41,025 nt of DNA, from positions 1 to 41,025 of the IMG/VR virus record IMGVR_UViG_3300029923_000876. One strand, given 5' to 3'. Of this stretch, positions 1 to 8,393 are shown in pieces. Each line of letters starts with the position of its first letter. Within the stretch, counting starts at the first letter, position 1. The notes under the pieces were generated by a model. It was given only the letters and a program-made list of their open reading frames with translations, did not search any database and was not told the DNA's origin. Made by a program: the position numbers and the translations under genes. The stretch is from a virus.

Positions 1-822
1 TTATTTGTGCTTATACAGCATAATGTCAGTATAGCGTGAGATGTGTGTAACGTTCTGTGCGCACTCCTTTTTAATCGCCCCATGAAATGGGTTATCAGCC
101 TTTAGGTTTATTTCCATCCACCTGCAAAATTCCAAAATTGAACTTTTATTTGAAGTGAAATAAAAGTAATTAGTTCCCTGTAACACCTGTAAGACGTCCA
201 AATAATCACCCAACTTCCAGTAGCAGCTATATGTAGAAACGTCCGTACTCAAATAGGGCGGATCAACGAGAAATACAACATCCGGGTGTGGGTACCACAC
301 CCGGAAGAGGTCTCGATAATCCTGTTTTACTACTTCTATGCCATCTAAATATCCATCGGCATTATATTCCGACAATCGCAGCTTATTATAAAGTGTCTGC
401 TTTGACATCTCAGCATAGTTTGTTGCGTAATTCATTGAGAACAAGAGGCTGCTTGACAGGGTAATATAATCAACAAAACCGCCTTTTTCATCCTGCTTAA
501 TGCGCTCTAATACGGCTTTCTTTACTAGTTCGCTCACCTTTTTATCCGCTTCCGTAGTGGCAAGCAACACACGAATATCTGACAATAATTTATTTGTCCT
601 GGACATATTTTCTATACGCACATGGTAGTCGTCAAAATCGTTGTAAATAACACGGCAATCCGGTCGCTCTTGCTTGACAATGTGGCTCAATAACCCACTA
701 CCGCCGAATAGGTCGACAAACACGGTAGCATCAGAGAACTGTTTTAACGCTGCTTTAAACTCATTTACGAAACGCCGTTTTTGACCCTGAAACGGTAGCG
801 GGGATTGAATGTGATTTTTCAT
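1..822 (-). CDS. D12-class N6-adenine DNA methyltransferase
   Basis: A 273-aa Dam/D12-type adenine methyltransferase, which would move a methyl group from S-adenosylmethionine to the N6 of adenine in a short DNA site. Visible motifs: an N-terminal PFQGQKR stretch (residues 10-16, the usual P-x-x-G-x-K-R start of the family), the AdoMet-binding FGGSG loop (39-43) and the catalytic DPPY (187-190). Length is normal for the family and the ORF is complete, with its TAA at 1-3. It is the last leftward gene in view, downstream of the tail fibre gene and separated from it by a large inverted repeat. No restriction endonuclease is visible, so it is probably a solitary phage methylase protecting phage DNA or altering host methylation. 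The target site cannot be read from sequence. Confidence 0.9.
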   Translation of the reverse strand: MKNHIQSPLPFQGQKRRFVNEFKAALKQFSDATVFVDLFGGSGLLSHIVKQERPDCRVIYNDFDDYHVRIENMSRTNKLLSDIRVLLATTEADKKVSELVKKAVLERIKQDEKGGFVDYITLSSSLLFSMNYATNYAEMSKQTLYNKLRLSEYNADGYLDGIEVVKQDYRDLFRVWYPHPDVVFLVDPPYLSTDVSTYSCYWKLGDYLDVLQVLQGTNYFYFTSNKSSILEFCRWMEINLKADNPFHGAIKKECAQNVTHISRYTDIMLYKHK

Positions 823-849
823 TTCTTAAAAAAATATATACTTTTGTAA

Positions 850-945
850 TCTCAGGTAAACATAAAGGTGCCATAACACCAATCAAAGGCTTTTAAGCCC
901 TTGTCGTGGTGTTATGGCACCTTTGCTTTTCGGTATTGCCTGAGA
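850..945. terminator. Nested inverted repeat, likely bidirectional terminator
   Basis: A perfect 18-bp inverted repeat (864-881 with 907-924, unit AAAGGTGCCATAACACCA) lies inside an outer 10-bp repeat (850-859 with 936-945, one mismatch). The 25-base loop holds a further short stem (caaaggc / gcccttg). It sits between the end of the tail fibre gene and the start of the methyltransferase gene, both leftward. The simplest reading is a strong transcription terminator or an mRNA-stabilising structure, so the methylase may have separate expression. The length and nesting are greater than a terminator needs, so a recombination or protein-binding site is an alternative. Confidence 0.6.
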
Positions 946-988
946 AACGTACCGAAGGGAGATGGGGGCTTTCGTTTACCCCGCTATT

Positions 989-3352
989 TTAATTCACAAC
1001 AAAAAAGTCAATAGCCATTTCCGCCGTTGGAGCCGTGGAAAGATAAATAGTAAAGCTGCCAGCACTTTTTACTGTGCTTTCTATTACTCCACCCGTGCCA
1101 TGTGTGGCGGCAACGGCTGTAATTATCGAATTGGCGGTTACCAGGCTATTGGTAACTACAATAGAGGTTGCTCCTGCTGCTACATTTACACGGCCTGCAC
1201 TTTTGTTGATTGTTTGTGCTCCTGTGGTTCCAACCGGTGTTATCGTGGCTCCGAATGTCAAGCTATATGAGTATATATTTTTGATGGCATTAGATGCTCC
1301 GCCAAACGTAAGTGAATTGTCTGCAACCGGGGTTAATTGGTTTGCCGTGTTTAGCTGCAATTTTATCACATCGTTTACGCCTAATTGCAGGGAGGTATTG
1401 TCTCCAAAAATACGATGGGCATACATGGAAAGTGCAGGATTGGTATTGCTGCCAACAATGCTTACATCGGAGGATATAAACGAGATGTTTCCGCTTATTC
1501 CTGTTAGGCTGGTGATGTCGGAATTTGCTCCACTGGCAGCGGTGCCTAGGTTGGCACGTGCAGCTGATGCTGTAGTTGCACCTGTACCTCCTTGAGCTAA
1601 AGATAAAGCAGTAGTAAGACCTGTTAAAGATGTAATGTCAGAATTAACTCCACTCGTAACATGGGCAACGGCTGTATCATTGGCAGGTGTGTAATTATAT
1701 GCTGTATATATTTGACCTGTTGAATCTATTCTAGGTACACCATTCCAAGGTGACACAGGTGCTGAATATTGTTTTAATACTCCCGTAGAATATAAGTATA
1801 AAAGTTTTTTAGTGATAGGGTTTATAACCATATCTTGTTGCGAAGTAGTTAATCCACCATCCGATTCGAATAAAGGAATCATGTTCACAAAACAATTTGA
1901 ATCCGATGTATCGGATATTGTAGAATGAACATCTGTTGAGTACTGAACTAGATAATTAATCCCACCTGTAACTTTTCTTCCCATTACATAAACACCCCCT
2001 ACTGTAGCGGACACTAAATATGGGTACATTCTAGTTACTGACATATTACATCTAGTAACAGTTGATAAAGACCAAGCTGTTGCAAGTGTTACTATATTAA
2101 TAGCATTATCATAAGGTAGATAAATAGTTTTTCCATCAGGAGAAATATCAAAACCGTGGATATAAGTGTAAGTAATAGAAATACTATTACCTGTATAGGA
2201 AACAGTAACAGCATTGCTCATTACTGTCATGTTATATTCAAGTAATTTATTAGATGTTAGAATGTACATTTTTTTCTCATCGGGAGAAATTCTAAGGCCT
2301 ACAATTGAATTAGTTAATTCACTTCCATAACCAGTTATTAAAATATCTTGAATATAGGTAGTTATATCTGTTGGTGTATTTGTAGAATATCTTACGATAG
2401 ATAAAGTGTTAGAACTAGATATATACTTTCCTACATACATGTGCGTTGCATCGGCATTTAAACCAAATGCAACATTATCACCTGTAACTATATTATTTAA
2501 TAGTGTGAATGTTTTTGAATCATTCGTAATATCTCCTATATTTTGTGTGTTAGAATAAAATACAACATTACCAGCAATATTTGTTTTTGAATTAAACAAC
2601 TCATTAACAGCTCCTATAAGATTTTTACTTGTTGTTAATAATTCTGAAAACGAAACGTTTTGAAGCCAGTATTTAAAAGCTGTAAATATTCCAAGTACCG
2701 TTGCGCGCTTGCTATTGTCAGTGCCAGAAACGAAGTCGCTATCTGTAGCAATAGTAGCATCTAAGGCATCCGTTTTTGTTTTGTCAGCAGCGGATTGAAG
2801 TCCGGCGGTACTTTCGGTAGCCAAATCAACCTGATCTATTCGTATGTATGAACCCGAATAACGATAAGAGTAATTAGTTGCTAAGTCAACGTAAATTTTC
2901 CCAGACTCACCCGTTATTGCTGTTGTGAGTGCTGAATCGGAATAAAACACAGAATTGCTGTAATAGCCTTCCACCACGTCGTCCACATAGGATGGTAATT
3001 GTGTGGCTGGCACTTTTCCATTTTCTAAATCTGCTTTCAAATTGAGCTGAGCCGTAACCGCAGCATTTGAAGGATAAAATGTTGTGGATGTTTTATTTGT
3101 ATCGGTGATTTCCGTCACCTTATTTCTTGCATCTTCTTTTAAAGATAATAGATTATCCGCGTCCGTCTTTGTATAGACTACCGCGCTTTCCGCTTTGCTA
3201 TTTAAGGTGTCTGTGAGGCTATCTATATTTGACATCGGAATAGTATCATCTTTATGATAAAAACTATCCATCCATGCCCAAAATTGTTCCTGAGTAGGAT
3301 AAAGTCCTTTGCTAAACCACGCTTTTAGCTGTGAAAGTGCTGTCTTTGCCAT
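989..3352 (-). CDS. Tail fibre protein with beta-propeller-like insert
   Basis: A 787-aa tail fibre. The N-terminus is short and helical (KAWFSKGLYPTQEQFWAWMD), typical of Bacteroidetes phage fibre proteins that dock on the baseplate. Fibre-like low-complexity repeats follow: two SG[VA]NSDITSLTG repeats flank a GGTGATTASAARANLG segment, as in many caudoviral fibres. The C-terminus is a Thr/Ser/Val-rich tip of beta character. Residues about 260-545 differ: they contain ISPDxKxxYI-type motifs (RISPDEKKMYIL, ISPDGKTIYLP) that look like beta-propeller blades, and the DNA coding for them is clearly more AT-rich than its surroundings. It probably recognises a host surface glycan or protein. No invertible segment or reverse transcriptase for tip variation is visible. 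Confidence 0.85.
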   Translation of the reverse strand: MAKTALSQLKAWFSKGLYPTQEQFWAWMDSFYHKDDTIPMSNIDSLTDTLNSKAESAVVYTKTDADNLLSLKEDARNKVTEITDTNKTSTTFYPSNAAVTAQLNLKADLENGKVPATQLPSYVDDVVEGYYSNSVFYSDSALTTAITGESGKIYVDLATNYSYRYSGSYIRIDQVDLATESTAGLQSAADKTKTDALDATIATDSDFVSGTDNSKRATVLGIFTAFKYWLQNVSFSELLTTSKNLIGAVNELFNSKTNIAGNVVFYSNTQNIGDITNDSKTFTLLNNIVTGDNVAFGLNADATHMYVGKYISSSNTLSIVRYSTNTPTDITTYIQDILITGYGSELTNSIVGLRISPDEKKMYILTSNKLLEYNMTVMSNAVTVSYTGNSISITYTYIHGFDISPDGKTIYLPYDNAINIVTLATAWSLSTVTRCNMSVTRMYPYLVSATVGGVYVMGRKVTGGINYLVQYSTDVHSTISDTSDSNCFVNMIPLFESDGGLTTSQQDMVINPITKKLLYLYSTGVLKQYSAPVSPWNGVPRIDSTGQIYTAYNYTPANDTAVAHVTSGVNSDITSLTGLTTALSLAQGGTGATTASAARANLGTAASGANSDITSLTGISGNISFISSDVSIVGSNTNPALSMYAHRIFGDNTSLQLGVNDVIKLQLNTANQLTPVADNSLTFGGASNAIKNIYSYSLTFGATITPVGTTGAQTINKSAGRVNVAAGATSIVVTNSLVTANSIITAVAATHGTGGVIESTVKSAGSFTIYLSTAPTAEMAIDFFVVN

Positions 3353-3357
3353 GTTAT

Positions 3358-4296
3358 TTATTGTATTTTAATTATAAATGGAATTACAAAATAAGGAGGT
3401 AGATGTTTAAAGGGTTGTCCGCCCCCATTTGTCATTGCTGCGATAAACGCGGATGAATTATAATTATACGATGCTCCGACCATGTCAAAAGAGCTCCAGC
3501 TTGGAGCTTGATAATAGCCATTATCAGCATTATGTCTATATTTTATCTCATGCGTATGGGTAGGCATCTCATCTATTGTCAGCGTATGTTCTTTTGCGTC
3601 GGAATATTTTCCGATTTCATTAAAATCATTATCATTGGCATTATATGCAACGGGGAAACGGCTACGCATATCCGGCAGCTTGAAGGTATCTCCACTTCCG
3701 CCAAATGTGATACCTATCAGGGCAAATAACTCTGCGTAAATATTTTTATTCAGGCTTGACCCATCACAAAGAGCCCAAGTAGTGGATGGCATCGTAAGAG
3801 CAGGCCACATTTTTATCGTACCTACCGCTTCGGGGGTTTTGGACGCTAAATCGGTTTGCAGCTGCGTTACTTTTTCAGATAATGAAAGATTTGTTTCTAC
3901 CGTTTTAAATTCTGTAATGTCAAATTTTTCAGAGCCTACGCCATGTGCGCAATAACGGTGCAAATAAGCCCCCGAATAAGAATACCCATTTGCCGTGATA
4001 CTATCTGTATCTGTTTGTAGATAGATAGTGTCTTGTGAGCCGGAAGCCACATATAAAAGTTCGCCTTTTGGGAACATCATTGTTGCTGTAAAAATATAGC
4101 CTTCGCTATATGTATTGCCTGTTTTAACACATCCGCTTAGGATGTATTTACTACCTCCTAGATTTCCTAAAATAGAAAGCAACGCTTCGTTCAATTGCAA
4201 GTCATAAAGTCCGTCGCAATCGAGTGGAAAACTTTTATTGGTAAATAGCTCAAAATCACCAAGCGTGTGGCCGGTAGGTATTATCCCGTCATTCAT
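3358..4296 (-). CDS. Tail collar domain protein (short fibre)
   Basis: A 312-aa protein with a phage tail collar domain in its C-terminal half. Landmarks are GTIKMWPALTMPSTTWALCDG, then ITFGGSGDTFKLPDMRSRFP, and the closing HLPPYFVIPFIIKIQ, the typical order of this family. The N-terminal part is unique and may attach to the baseplate. It lies immediately upstream of the long fibre gene (5-base gap) and downstream of the gp48-like baseplate gene, the usual position for a fibre or fibre-connector protein. Expected to be a virion component at the tail tip. Confidence 0.88.
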   Translation of the reverse strand: MNDGIIPTGHTLGDFELFTNKSFPLDCDGLYDLQLNEALLSILGNLGGSKYILSGCVKTGNTYSEGYIFTATMMFPKGELLYVASGSQDTIYLQTDTDSITANGYSYSGAYLHRYCAHGVGSEKFDITEFKTVETNLSLSEKVTQLQTDLASKTPEAVGTIKMWPALTMPSTTWALCDGSSLNKNIYAELFALIGITFGGSGDTFKLPDMRSRFPVAYNANDNDFNEIGKYSDAKEHTLTIDEMPTHTHEIKYRHNADNGYYQAPSWSSFDMVGASYNYNSSAFIAAMTNGGGQPFKHLPPYFVIPFIIKIQ

Positions 4297-4307
4297 ATTT
4301 CAATCAA

Positions 4308-4796
4308 TTAGTTAATTACAATATCAAATCGTTTACCCGCGAGCTTAAACACATTGGTGAGTGCTCGTATTTGTTGTTTTTGTGATGAAATGTCGGAAGG
4401 AATCAGTACGATGAAGTCAAAACCATTTGTGCTCGAATATCCCCTTGATGAAACGATATATTCACCGGACGATCGAAGCGGAATTCCAACAAGTCGTTGT
4501 TCTTCACGCCAGTATATTACATCCACCTCCGTGGTGTCAGCATCCTGTATCCGTATCCGGCGTTCCACAGTGTCAAATTTATCATTGAGTGCTGCCTGTA
4601 GGTAGCACATTTGCCCGTTGTGCTGAAGTTGGTACAATATATCTTTTCTATATTGCAGAAACCGGACGTGTATATTGCTAACCGGACTTGTAAGCAACTG
4701 ACACAAACTACCCAAAATTGGTTTACGTAGCATGGTAGGCAATAGCATTACGGCTAACTTTTTAAAGTCGATCATGTAGGATTGATTAGCCTTCAT
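4308..4796 (-). CDS. Baseplate/tail protein, Mu gp48-like by position
   Basis: A 162-aa protein between the J-like baseplate gene and the fibre genes, the place occupied in Mu by gp48 (tail protein I family). The ATG at 4796 overlaps the stop of the upstream gene by 11 bases. An internal ATG at 4775 (MIDFKKLAVMLLP) is an alternative start. There is a short hydrophobic stretch near the N-terminus, then mixed alpha/beta sequence (VERRIRIQDADTTEVDVIYWREEQRLVGIPL). Assignment to baseplate assembly is mainly positional; I do not recognise family-defining residues. Confidence 0.6.
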   Translation of the reverse strand: MKANQSYMIDFKKLAVMLLPTMLRKPILGSLCQLLTSPVSNIHVRFLQYRKDILYQLQHNGQMCYLQAALNDKFDTVERRIRIQDADTTEVDVIYWREEQRLVGIPLRSSGEYIVSSRGYSSTNGFDFIVLIPSDISSQKQQIRALTNVFKLAGKRFDIVIN

Positions 4797-5634
4797 ACGC
4801 TCTCATTTCAATGTTCAAATTGTCCTCATTGTACGTAAAATAGCCTGCTGCAGGCACCACTTTTTCGGCTATTCCTACAAGCGGTGTTCCTGAGCTGGCC
4901 GACTTGAAATCGGCTATTTTTACCCCATCCACGGCCTGCACGGCATCTATAAGAGCCATGTTGCTATATTCGCCGTTAAAAGGCAAACCCTGTATATAGC
5001 CTTGAATAGACGTTTTAACAGCGGTTAAAACGTCGGACTCCGACAAAATAGGGTTGTAATAAACAACGATTTTAGAAGCGAAAGCATCCCCAACCTGATT
5101 TATTACGCTAAAGCGTACGCCTGCATATTTTATTTGCTGAATATAGGCAGTGAATTGTGTTAATTCCGGATTGGTATCTGTATCGGCAATGGGCGCAAGG
5201 CTTCCCACTTCGCCCGTGGCTATCTTTATAATTAGCAATGAGCTTCCACTTTCTTCTATAGCAGCCGCGTATTTGATTATTTTAGCTTTTGTTATATCCG
5301 CTTCGCTCATGTTTGACGTGTCGTATTCGTCCGTATCATCAACCAGGGGTTGGCCTTTCAAAAAAGAAAGGGCTTTATCTCGATACCATTTAGGTGTGCC
5401 GGGTATCATGTCTTCTACTATTTCGTTCACATCGCTTTTATGTGCATCGAATAAACACTCAAGCAGATAAGCTGCCGCGGAAAACAGATAAAACAATAAG
5501 TTTTCTACACTTACTTTTGAAAATTTAGCGTCAAAATCATCCCCGGGTGTAAATCCGTAAGCGCTCGCTAGTACTGAGTTGCTCATAAACTCTGTTGTCA
5601 GTCCCTTTTTTATTTCTGAAATTGTTCGTGCCAT
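4786..5634 (-). CDS. Baseplate J-like wedge protein (Mu gp47-like)
   Basis: A 282-aa protein of the baseplate J family, forming the baseplate wedge of contractile tails. Support comes from its place right after the LysM-like and gp25-like genes and from its C-terminal half. There a segment resembling VSVVNQVGDAFASKIVVYYNPILSES precedes DVLTAVKTSIQGYIQGLPFNGEYS and MALIDAVQAVDGVKI, the characteristic 'I...v..ay...l.fng.....l...i..v.GV' pattern. It overlaps the downstream gp48-like gene by 11 bases, suggesting translational coupling. Confidence 0.8.
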   Translation of the reverse strand: MARTISEIKKGLTTEFMSNSVLASAYGFTPGDDFDAKFSKVSVENLLFYLFSAAAYLLECLFDAHKSDVNEIVEDMIPGTPKWYRDKALSFLKGQPLVDDTDEYDTSNMSEADITKAKIIKYAAAIEESGSSLLIIKIATGEVGSLAPIADTDTNPELTQFTAYIQQIKYAGVRFSVINQVGDAFASKIVVYYNPILSESDVLTAVKTSIQGYIQGLPFNGEYSNMALIDAVQAVDGVKIADFKSASSGTPLVGIAEKVVPAAGYFTYNEDNLNIEMRAYEG

Positions 5635-5637
5635 ATT

Positions 5638-5922
5638 TTAGCTTACAATTAAATCAAGTTGAATACCCATGTAATTTATTCCGCCAAAAACGGTATCCTT
5701 ATCTGAGAGTCCGGTGGCGGGTACGATACTTTTTAACACATACGCGGAAACCACTTCCAAATTTTGTACATCGGTTAAGGTCAAAGAGCTTCCGGTGGTC
5801 AAATCATCCGTAATGCTAACCGCGTTTTCCGAAGCCAACGCGAAGGCTGTTTCAATGCTGCCTAACTTTTGTATGGCAACATCCAATATCGTTTGTCTCG
5901 ATTTTACCGTGATACTACTCAT
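5638..5922 (-). CDS. LysM-like tail protein (gpX-type)
   Basis: A 94-aa protein whose core, SRQTILDVAIQKLGSIETAF then ALASENAVSITDDLTTGSSL, fits a LysM-like fold: an opening 'g.TL.DIA', a middle 'A..N...i...L', and a final turn 'G..L'. Small LysM-type proteins of this kind sit in the baseplate region of Bacteroidetes Mu-like phages and correspond to tail protein X of other contractile phages, stabilising the hub or tube end. It overlaps the gp25-like gene upstream by 8 bases. The function is inferred from fold and position. Confidence 0.6.
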   Translation of the reverse strand: MSSITVKSRQTILDVAIQKLGSIETAFALASENAVSITDDLTTGSSLTLTDVQNLEVVSAYVLKSIVPATGLSDKDTVFGGINYMGIQLDLIVS

Positions 5923-6244
5923 ACACTGCTTTTAAAATCATTTCACCCGTTGACTTATCAATGGTTAATGTATCTACCTTCATGCCATCTTTCGCGAGTT
6001 CTTCACGAATGCTTTTTTTCCAAGGTAAGACGTCCTCATCGTTTGCCATATCTTCAATACCAACACCGAGAAGCGGGTTTTCTTTCAATTCTCCTTTTTG
6101 TGCTGAAAGAATGATATATTGATTTTGATACAGCGTGTCACCAATTACCAAACCTGACGTTATTAACCCCTCACTATCCTTCTCAACATTTATCAGCAGG
6201 TCGAGGTCTGAGCTTATTTGTAATCCGGTTTGTTTAACGTTCAT
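5915..6244 (-). CDS. Baseplate wedge protein, gp25/gpW-like
   Basis: A 109-aa protein of the gp25/gpW group (Mu gp46 equivalent), which initiates sheath polymerisation at the baseplate. The segment QYIILSAQKGELKENPLLGV matches the family pattern of a Q-x-I-L-x-A-x-x-G-x-x-K-x-x-P-x-x-G. The C-terminal part (VLPWKKSIREELAKDGMKVD) matches the conserved helix and following strand. It lies between the spike and LysM-like genes with almost no gaps. Confidence 0.78.
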   Translation of the reverse strand: MNVKQTGLQISSDLDLLINVEKDSEGLITSGLVIGDTLYQNQYIILSAQKGELKENPLLGVGIEDMANDEDVLPWKKSIREELAKDGMKVDTLTIDKSTGEMILKAVYE

Positions 6245-6248
6245 TTAA

Positions 6249-6704
6249 TTAGTGTTTAAATGTTTTATCTTCAATCCCTGTAGGGCTATCAGTTGTTATC
6301 GTTATCGGAGCTCCAAGTCCATTAAGGGCTGTTGATATTGTAGTTAAGTCGGTTTTAACTTTCGCCATCCAAGCCGTAAGCACATTTATGTTTACCAGTC
6401 CACCATTTGAGCCTCCATTCACGGTAATATGATCTATTTCGGTGAACTGAAATACGGTTAAATCCCGGCTTTCTCCACCCATATCAATAATACCGACAAC
6501 CGAACCCACAACCGGGGTAATTATTAGCTTATTTGTGCTATCATTACTCACGGCGTTAAGACGAATATCAGGAATCTGCAAGCTGTTTACCTGCACGGTG
6601 CAAGTGTCGCCCTCCACGCTCACCACTTCCGCCGTGAAGGCACCAATTTCAGAGCCGCCGGCTATCTTTCGTATTATTTCCTTTATCTTTTGCGCGTTTG
6701 TCAT
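6249..6704 (-). CDS. Baseplate spike/assembly protein, gpV/gp45-like
   Basis: A 151-aa protein with an OB-fold-like beta-rich middle (AEVVSVEGDTCTVQVNSLQI then IITPVVGSVVGIIDMGG) and a Gly/Asn/Thr-rich section before a C-terminal HIS/THR-rich end. This matches the size and layout of small central spike proteins of contractile phages (Mu gp45). It sits between the hub gene (upstream) and the gp25-like gene (downstream). The spike would form the membrane-piercing tip of the tail. Confidence 0.72.
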   Translation of the reverse strand: MTNAQKIKEIIRKIAGGSEIGAFTAEVVSVEGDTCTVQVNSLQIPDIRLNAVSNDSTNKLIITPVVGSVVGIIDMGGESRDLTVFQFTEIDHITVNGGSNGGLVNINVLTAWMAKVKTDLTTISTALNGLGAPITITTDSPTGIEDKTFKH

Positions 6705-6707
6705 ACG

Positions 6708-7682
6708 TTAGCTTATTTTTTTGCCTACCGTTACCTTTCGCTTGCCGCCCGATTGCGAAAATTCCGTTTCCACGGCCAACACGTAATAATTGCCTTTTTT
6801 CACTGGATAATCCGCATCATATATACTTACCTTATAGCCCGCGTTGCAATAAGGTACCAGCCAACCGTCAAAGCTGCCTTCATATCCGGTATATTGTTTC
6901 GCTTTCAATGCTTCATTAGCCATTTTCAGCAAACTGTCTTTTTTGGAAACGCCCGATATTTTCAGCTTCATTTTATCACCACCTGTAGTTCCTACCTCAA
7001 CCTTGATAGTTTTACCATCAGCCCCTTTGCCTTCCACCTCAACAAGATATTTTCTATCAGACTCTATTTTGTATTTCAAATCCGATTTTTCAATGTTCAC
7101 CGCGAAATTATAATCAGCCGTACCGAATATCTCACTATATTGCGGGTGTACGTGCAGTACGGTGCCTTTCATATACACGTTTGGTTTAGCCTCCTCCTGT
7201 ATCTTTTTCAGCACATCATAGCCGGTGGTCGAACGGATTACGAACTTATCGTAACTGAAATCGTAATCGCAGGATAGGGTAAAGCCTTTTCCTATTTTAG
7301 TGTTTACATAGGTCAAAATTTCGTTTACGGATATTCCTTTTGCTTTTGCGGTTTTATTTATTAATACGACATCGGCAAGGCTTACGCGATAATTAAATAG
7401 CTCGTCCTCACAATTCAGGGTAATAGCCCCGTCGTCCGTGCTAATGCTTTCAATGTAGCCCTCAAATTCCGTTACCAGGTTATCATCATAACCCAGCTTG
7501 ATAAGTACCTTGTCACCTCGCGCTATTTTACTTTCCACTTCCAAATATTTGTTAAAAACAGACCCCGGTAACAAGATAGTGGCCGTGTCAGACAGTTGTT
7601 CGACGGATGTTTTTATTTTTACCGAATCGACCATCATCAATTGATAATTGCCTATTTCTATGTGGAAATTCATGTTTAACAT
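6708..7682 (-). CDS. Baseplate hub protein (gpD/Mu gp44-like)
   Basis: A 324-aa hub protein of the late-control-D/Mu gp44 group. Typical parts are an N-terminal beta domain with 'TSVEQLSDTATILLPG' and 'GDKVLIKLGYDD', a middle section 'DVLKKIQEEAKPNVYMKGTV' and 'SDLKYKIESDRKYLVEVEGK', and a C-terminal swap domain ending in a basic KRKVTVGKKIS. It would trimerise on the spike and start the tail tube. The start at 7682 (MLNMNF) or 7673 (MNF) cannot be separated. It follows a short gap with a hairpin after the DUF6046-like gene. Confidence 0.78.
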   Translation of the reverse strand: MLNMNFHIEIGNYQLMMVDSVKIKTSVEQLSDTATILLPGSVFNKYLEVESKIARGDKVLIKLGYDDNLVTEFEGYIESISTDDGAITLNCEDELFNYRVSLADVVLINKTAKAKGISVNEILTYVNTKIGKGFTLSCDYDFSYDKFVIRSTTGYDVLKKIQEEAKPNVYMKGTVLHVHPQYSEIFGTADYNFAVNIEKSDLKYKIESDRKYLVEVEGKGADGKTIKVEVGTTGGDKMKLKISGVSKKDSLLKMANEALKAKQYTGYEGSFDGWLVPYCNAGYKVSIYDADYPVKKGNYYVLAVETEFSQSGGKRKVTVGKKIS

Positions 7683-7732
7683 ATAAATTCTTGTTCAAAA
7701 CCTTTAATGAAATTTTCTGTAGCTTTCTATAC

Positions 7733-7765
7733 AAATAGCGAGATTCTCGTAAAATCTCGCTATTT
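7733..7765 (-). terminator. Hairpin after the DUF6046-like gene
   Basis: A 13-bp perfect inverted repeat (7733-7745 with 7753-7765, arm AAATAGCGAGATT) that overlaps the TAG stop of the upstream gene. There is no clear U-tract on the leftward transcript, so it may be an attenuator or an RNA-stabilising structure within the tail operon rather than a full terminator. It occupies the only sizeable gap in the baseplate cluster. Confidence 0.5.
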
Positions 7766-8392
7766 CAATACATTTTTTTCAACCAGCAACGTGTAATTGT
7801 CGTCGCTATAGCCGTTAATGGTGAATGCCTGATTTTCAATTCCCTTTGTAAAGGGAAAATCATAACTTTCAATAGAAATTTTGAATATTCCAAACACGGA
7901 ATTCAGAAAATTACACACGATGCCTACACTCTGTGAGGCTTCGCAAAATAGGCGAAGTTGCTCCTCATAATACGCGACATCAAAGCCATCATCAGAGGTT
8001 AAAAGTCCACTTATTTGAATAGAATAATCATCCTGACTCCAACGTTCTTTAATGGATCCTCTCATTTTACTTTTTGACACGTAACGCCGGGTGATAATAT
8101 TTTTTCCGCTTATGCTAACCAGGGGGTCAATCGGCAGCAGAAAATCGCTTTCGTCTGCTTTCAACTTTTCAAATGTGATGGGTACCTGCCAATAAGTAGA
8201 ACCCAACGCGCTGAGGCCATTGTTTATTTGTTCTTGCAACGCCGGGTCTGTCACGCTGCCATCTGTGCTATTCTTTACCGTAACCACGGTTTTGAACGGC
8301 ACTATGGGAATCAGCGAATAGCCTAGTGCTATCTGACTATTAAGGGCTATGCTTGTAGCATCATCTATCGGTTGTGTAAAGCTTCCTGCCAT
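7760..8392 (-). CDS. Baseplate/tail-tip protein, DUF6046-like
   Basis: About 210 aa, with the start set at the ATG at 8392 (MAGSFTQPI), which leaves one base after the tape measure stop. A longer reading from 8416 would overlap the tape measure gene. It lies between tape measure and hub, where Mu has gp43 (gpN, the tail-tip/circularisation protein). The C-terminal half (WSQDDYSIQISGLL, YYEEQLRLFCEAS, FPFTKGIENQAFTINGYSDD) resembles a distal-tail or tail-tip beta domain conserved in Bacteroides phages. The name DUF6046 is from memory of that context. The exact role is inferred. Confidence 0.6.
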   Translation of the reverse strand: MAGSFTQPIDDATSIALNSQIALGYSLIPIVPFKTVVTVKNSTDGSVTDPALQEQINNGLSALGSTYWQVPITFEKLKADESDFLLPIDPLVSISGKNIITRRYVSKSKMRGSIKERWSQDDYSIQISGLLTSDDGFDVAYYEEQLRLFCEASQSVGIVCNFLNSVFGIFKISIESYDFPFTKGIENQAFTINGYSDDNYTLLVEKNVLK

Positions 8393-8393
8393 C

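Noticed and set aside
962-1595. Two rightward open frames across the tail fibre 3' end
   Set aside because: They are antisense to a clear fibre gene, have odd composition and no start context; shadows.
989-3352. Diversity-generating retroelement for the tail fibre
   Set aside because: No reverse transcriptase and no template/variable repeat pair was found in the window.
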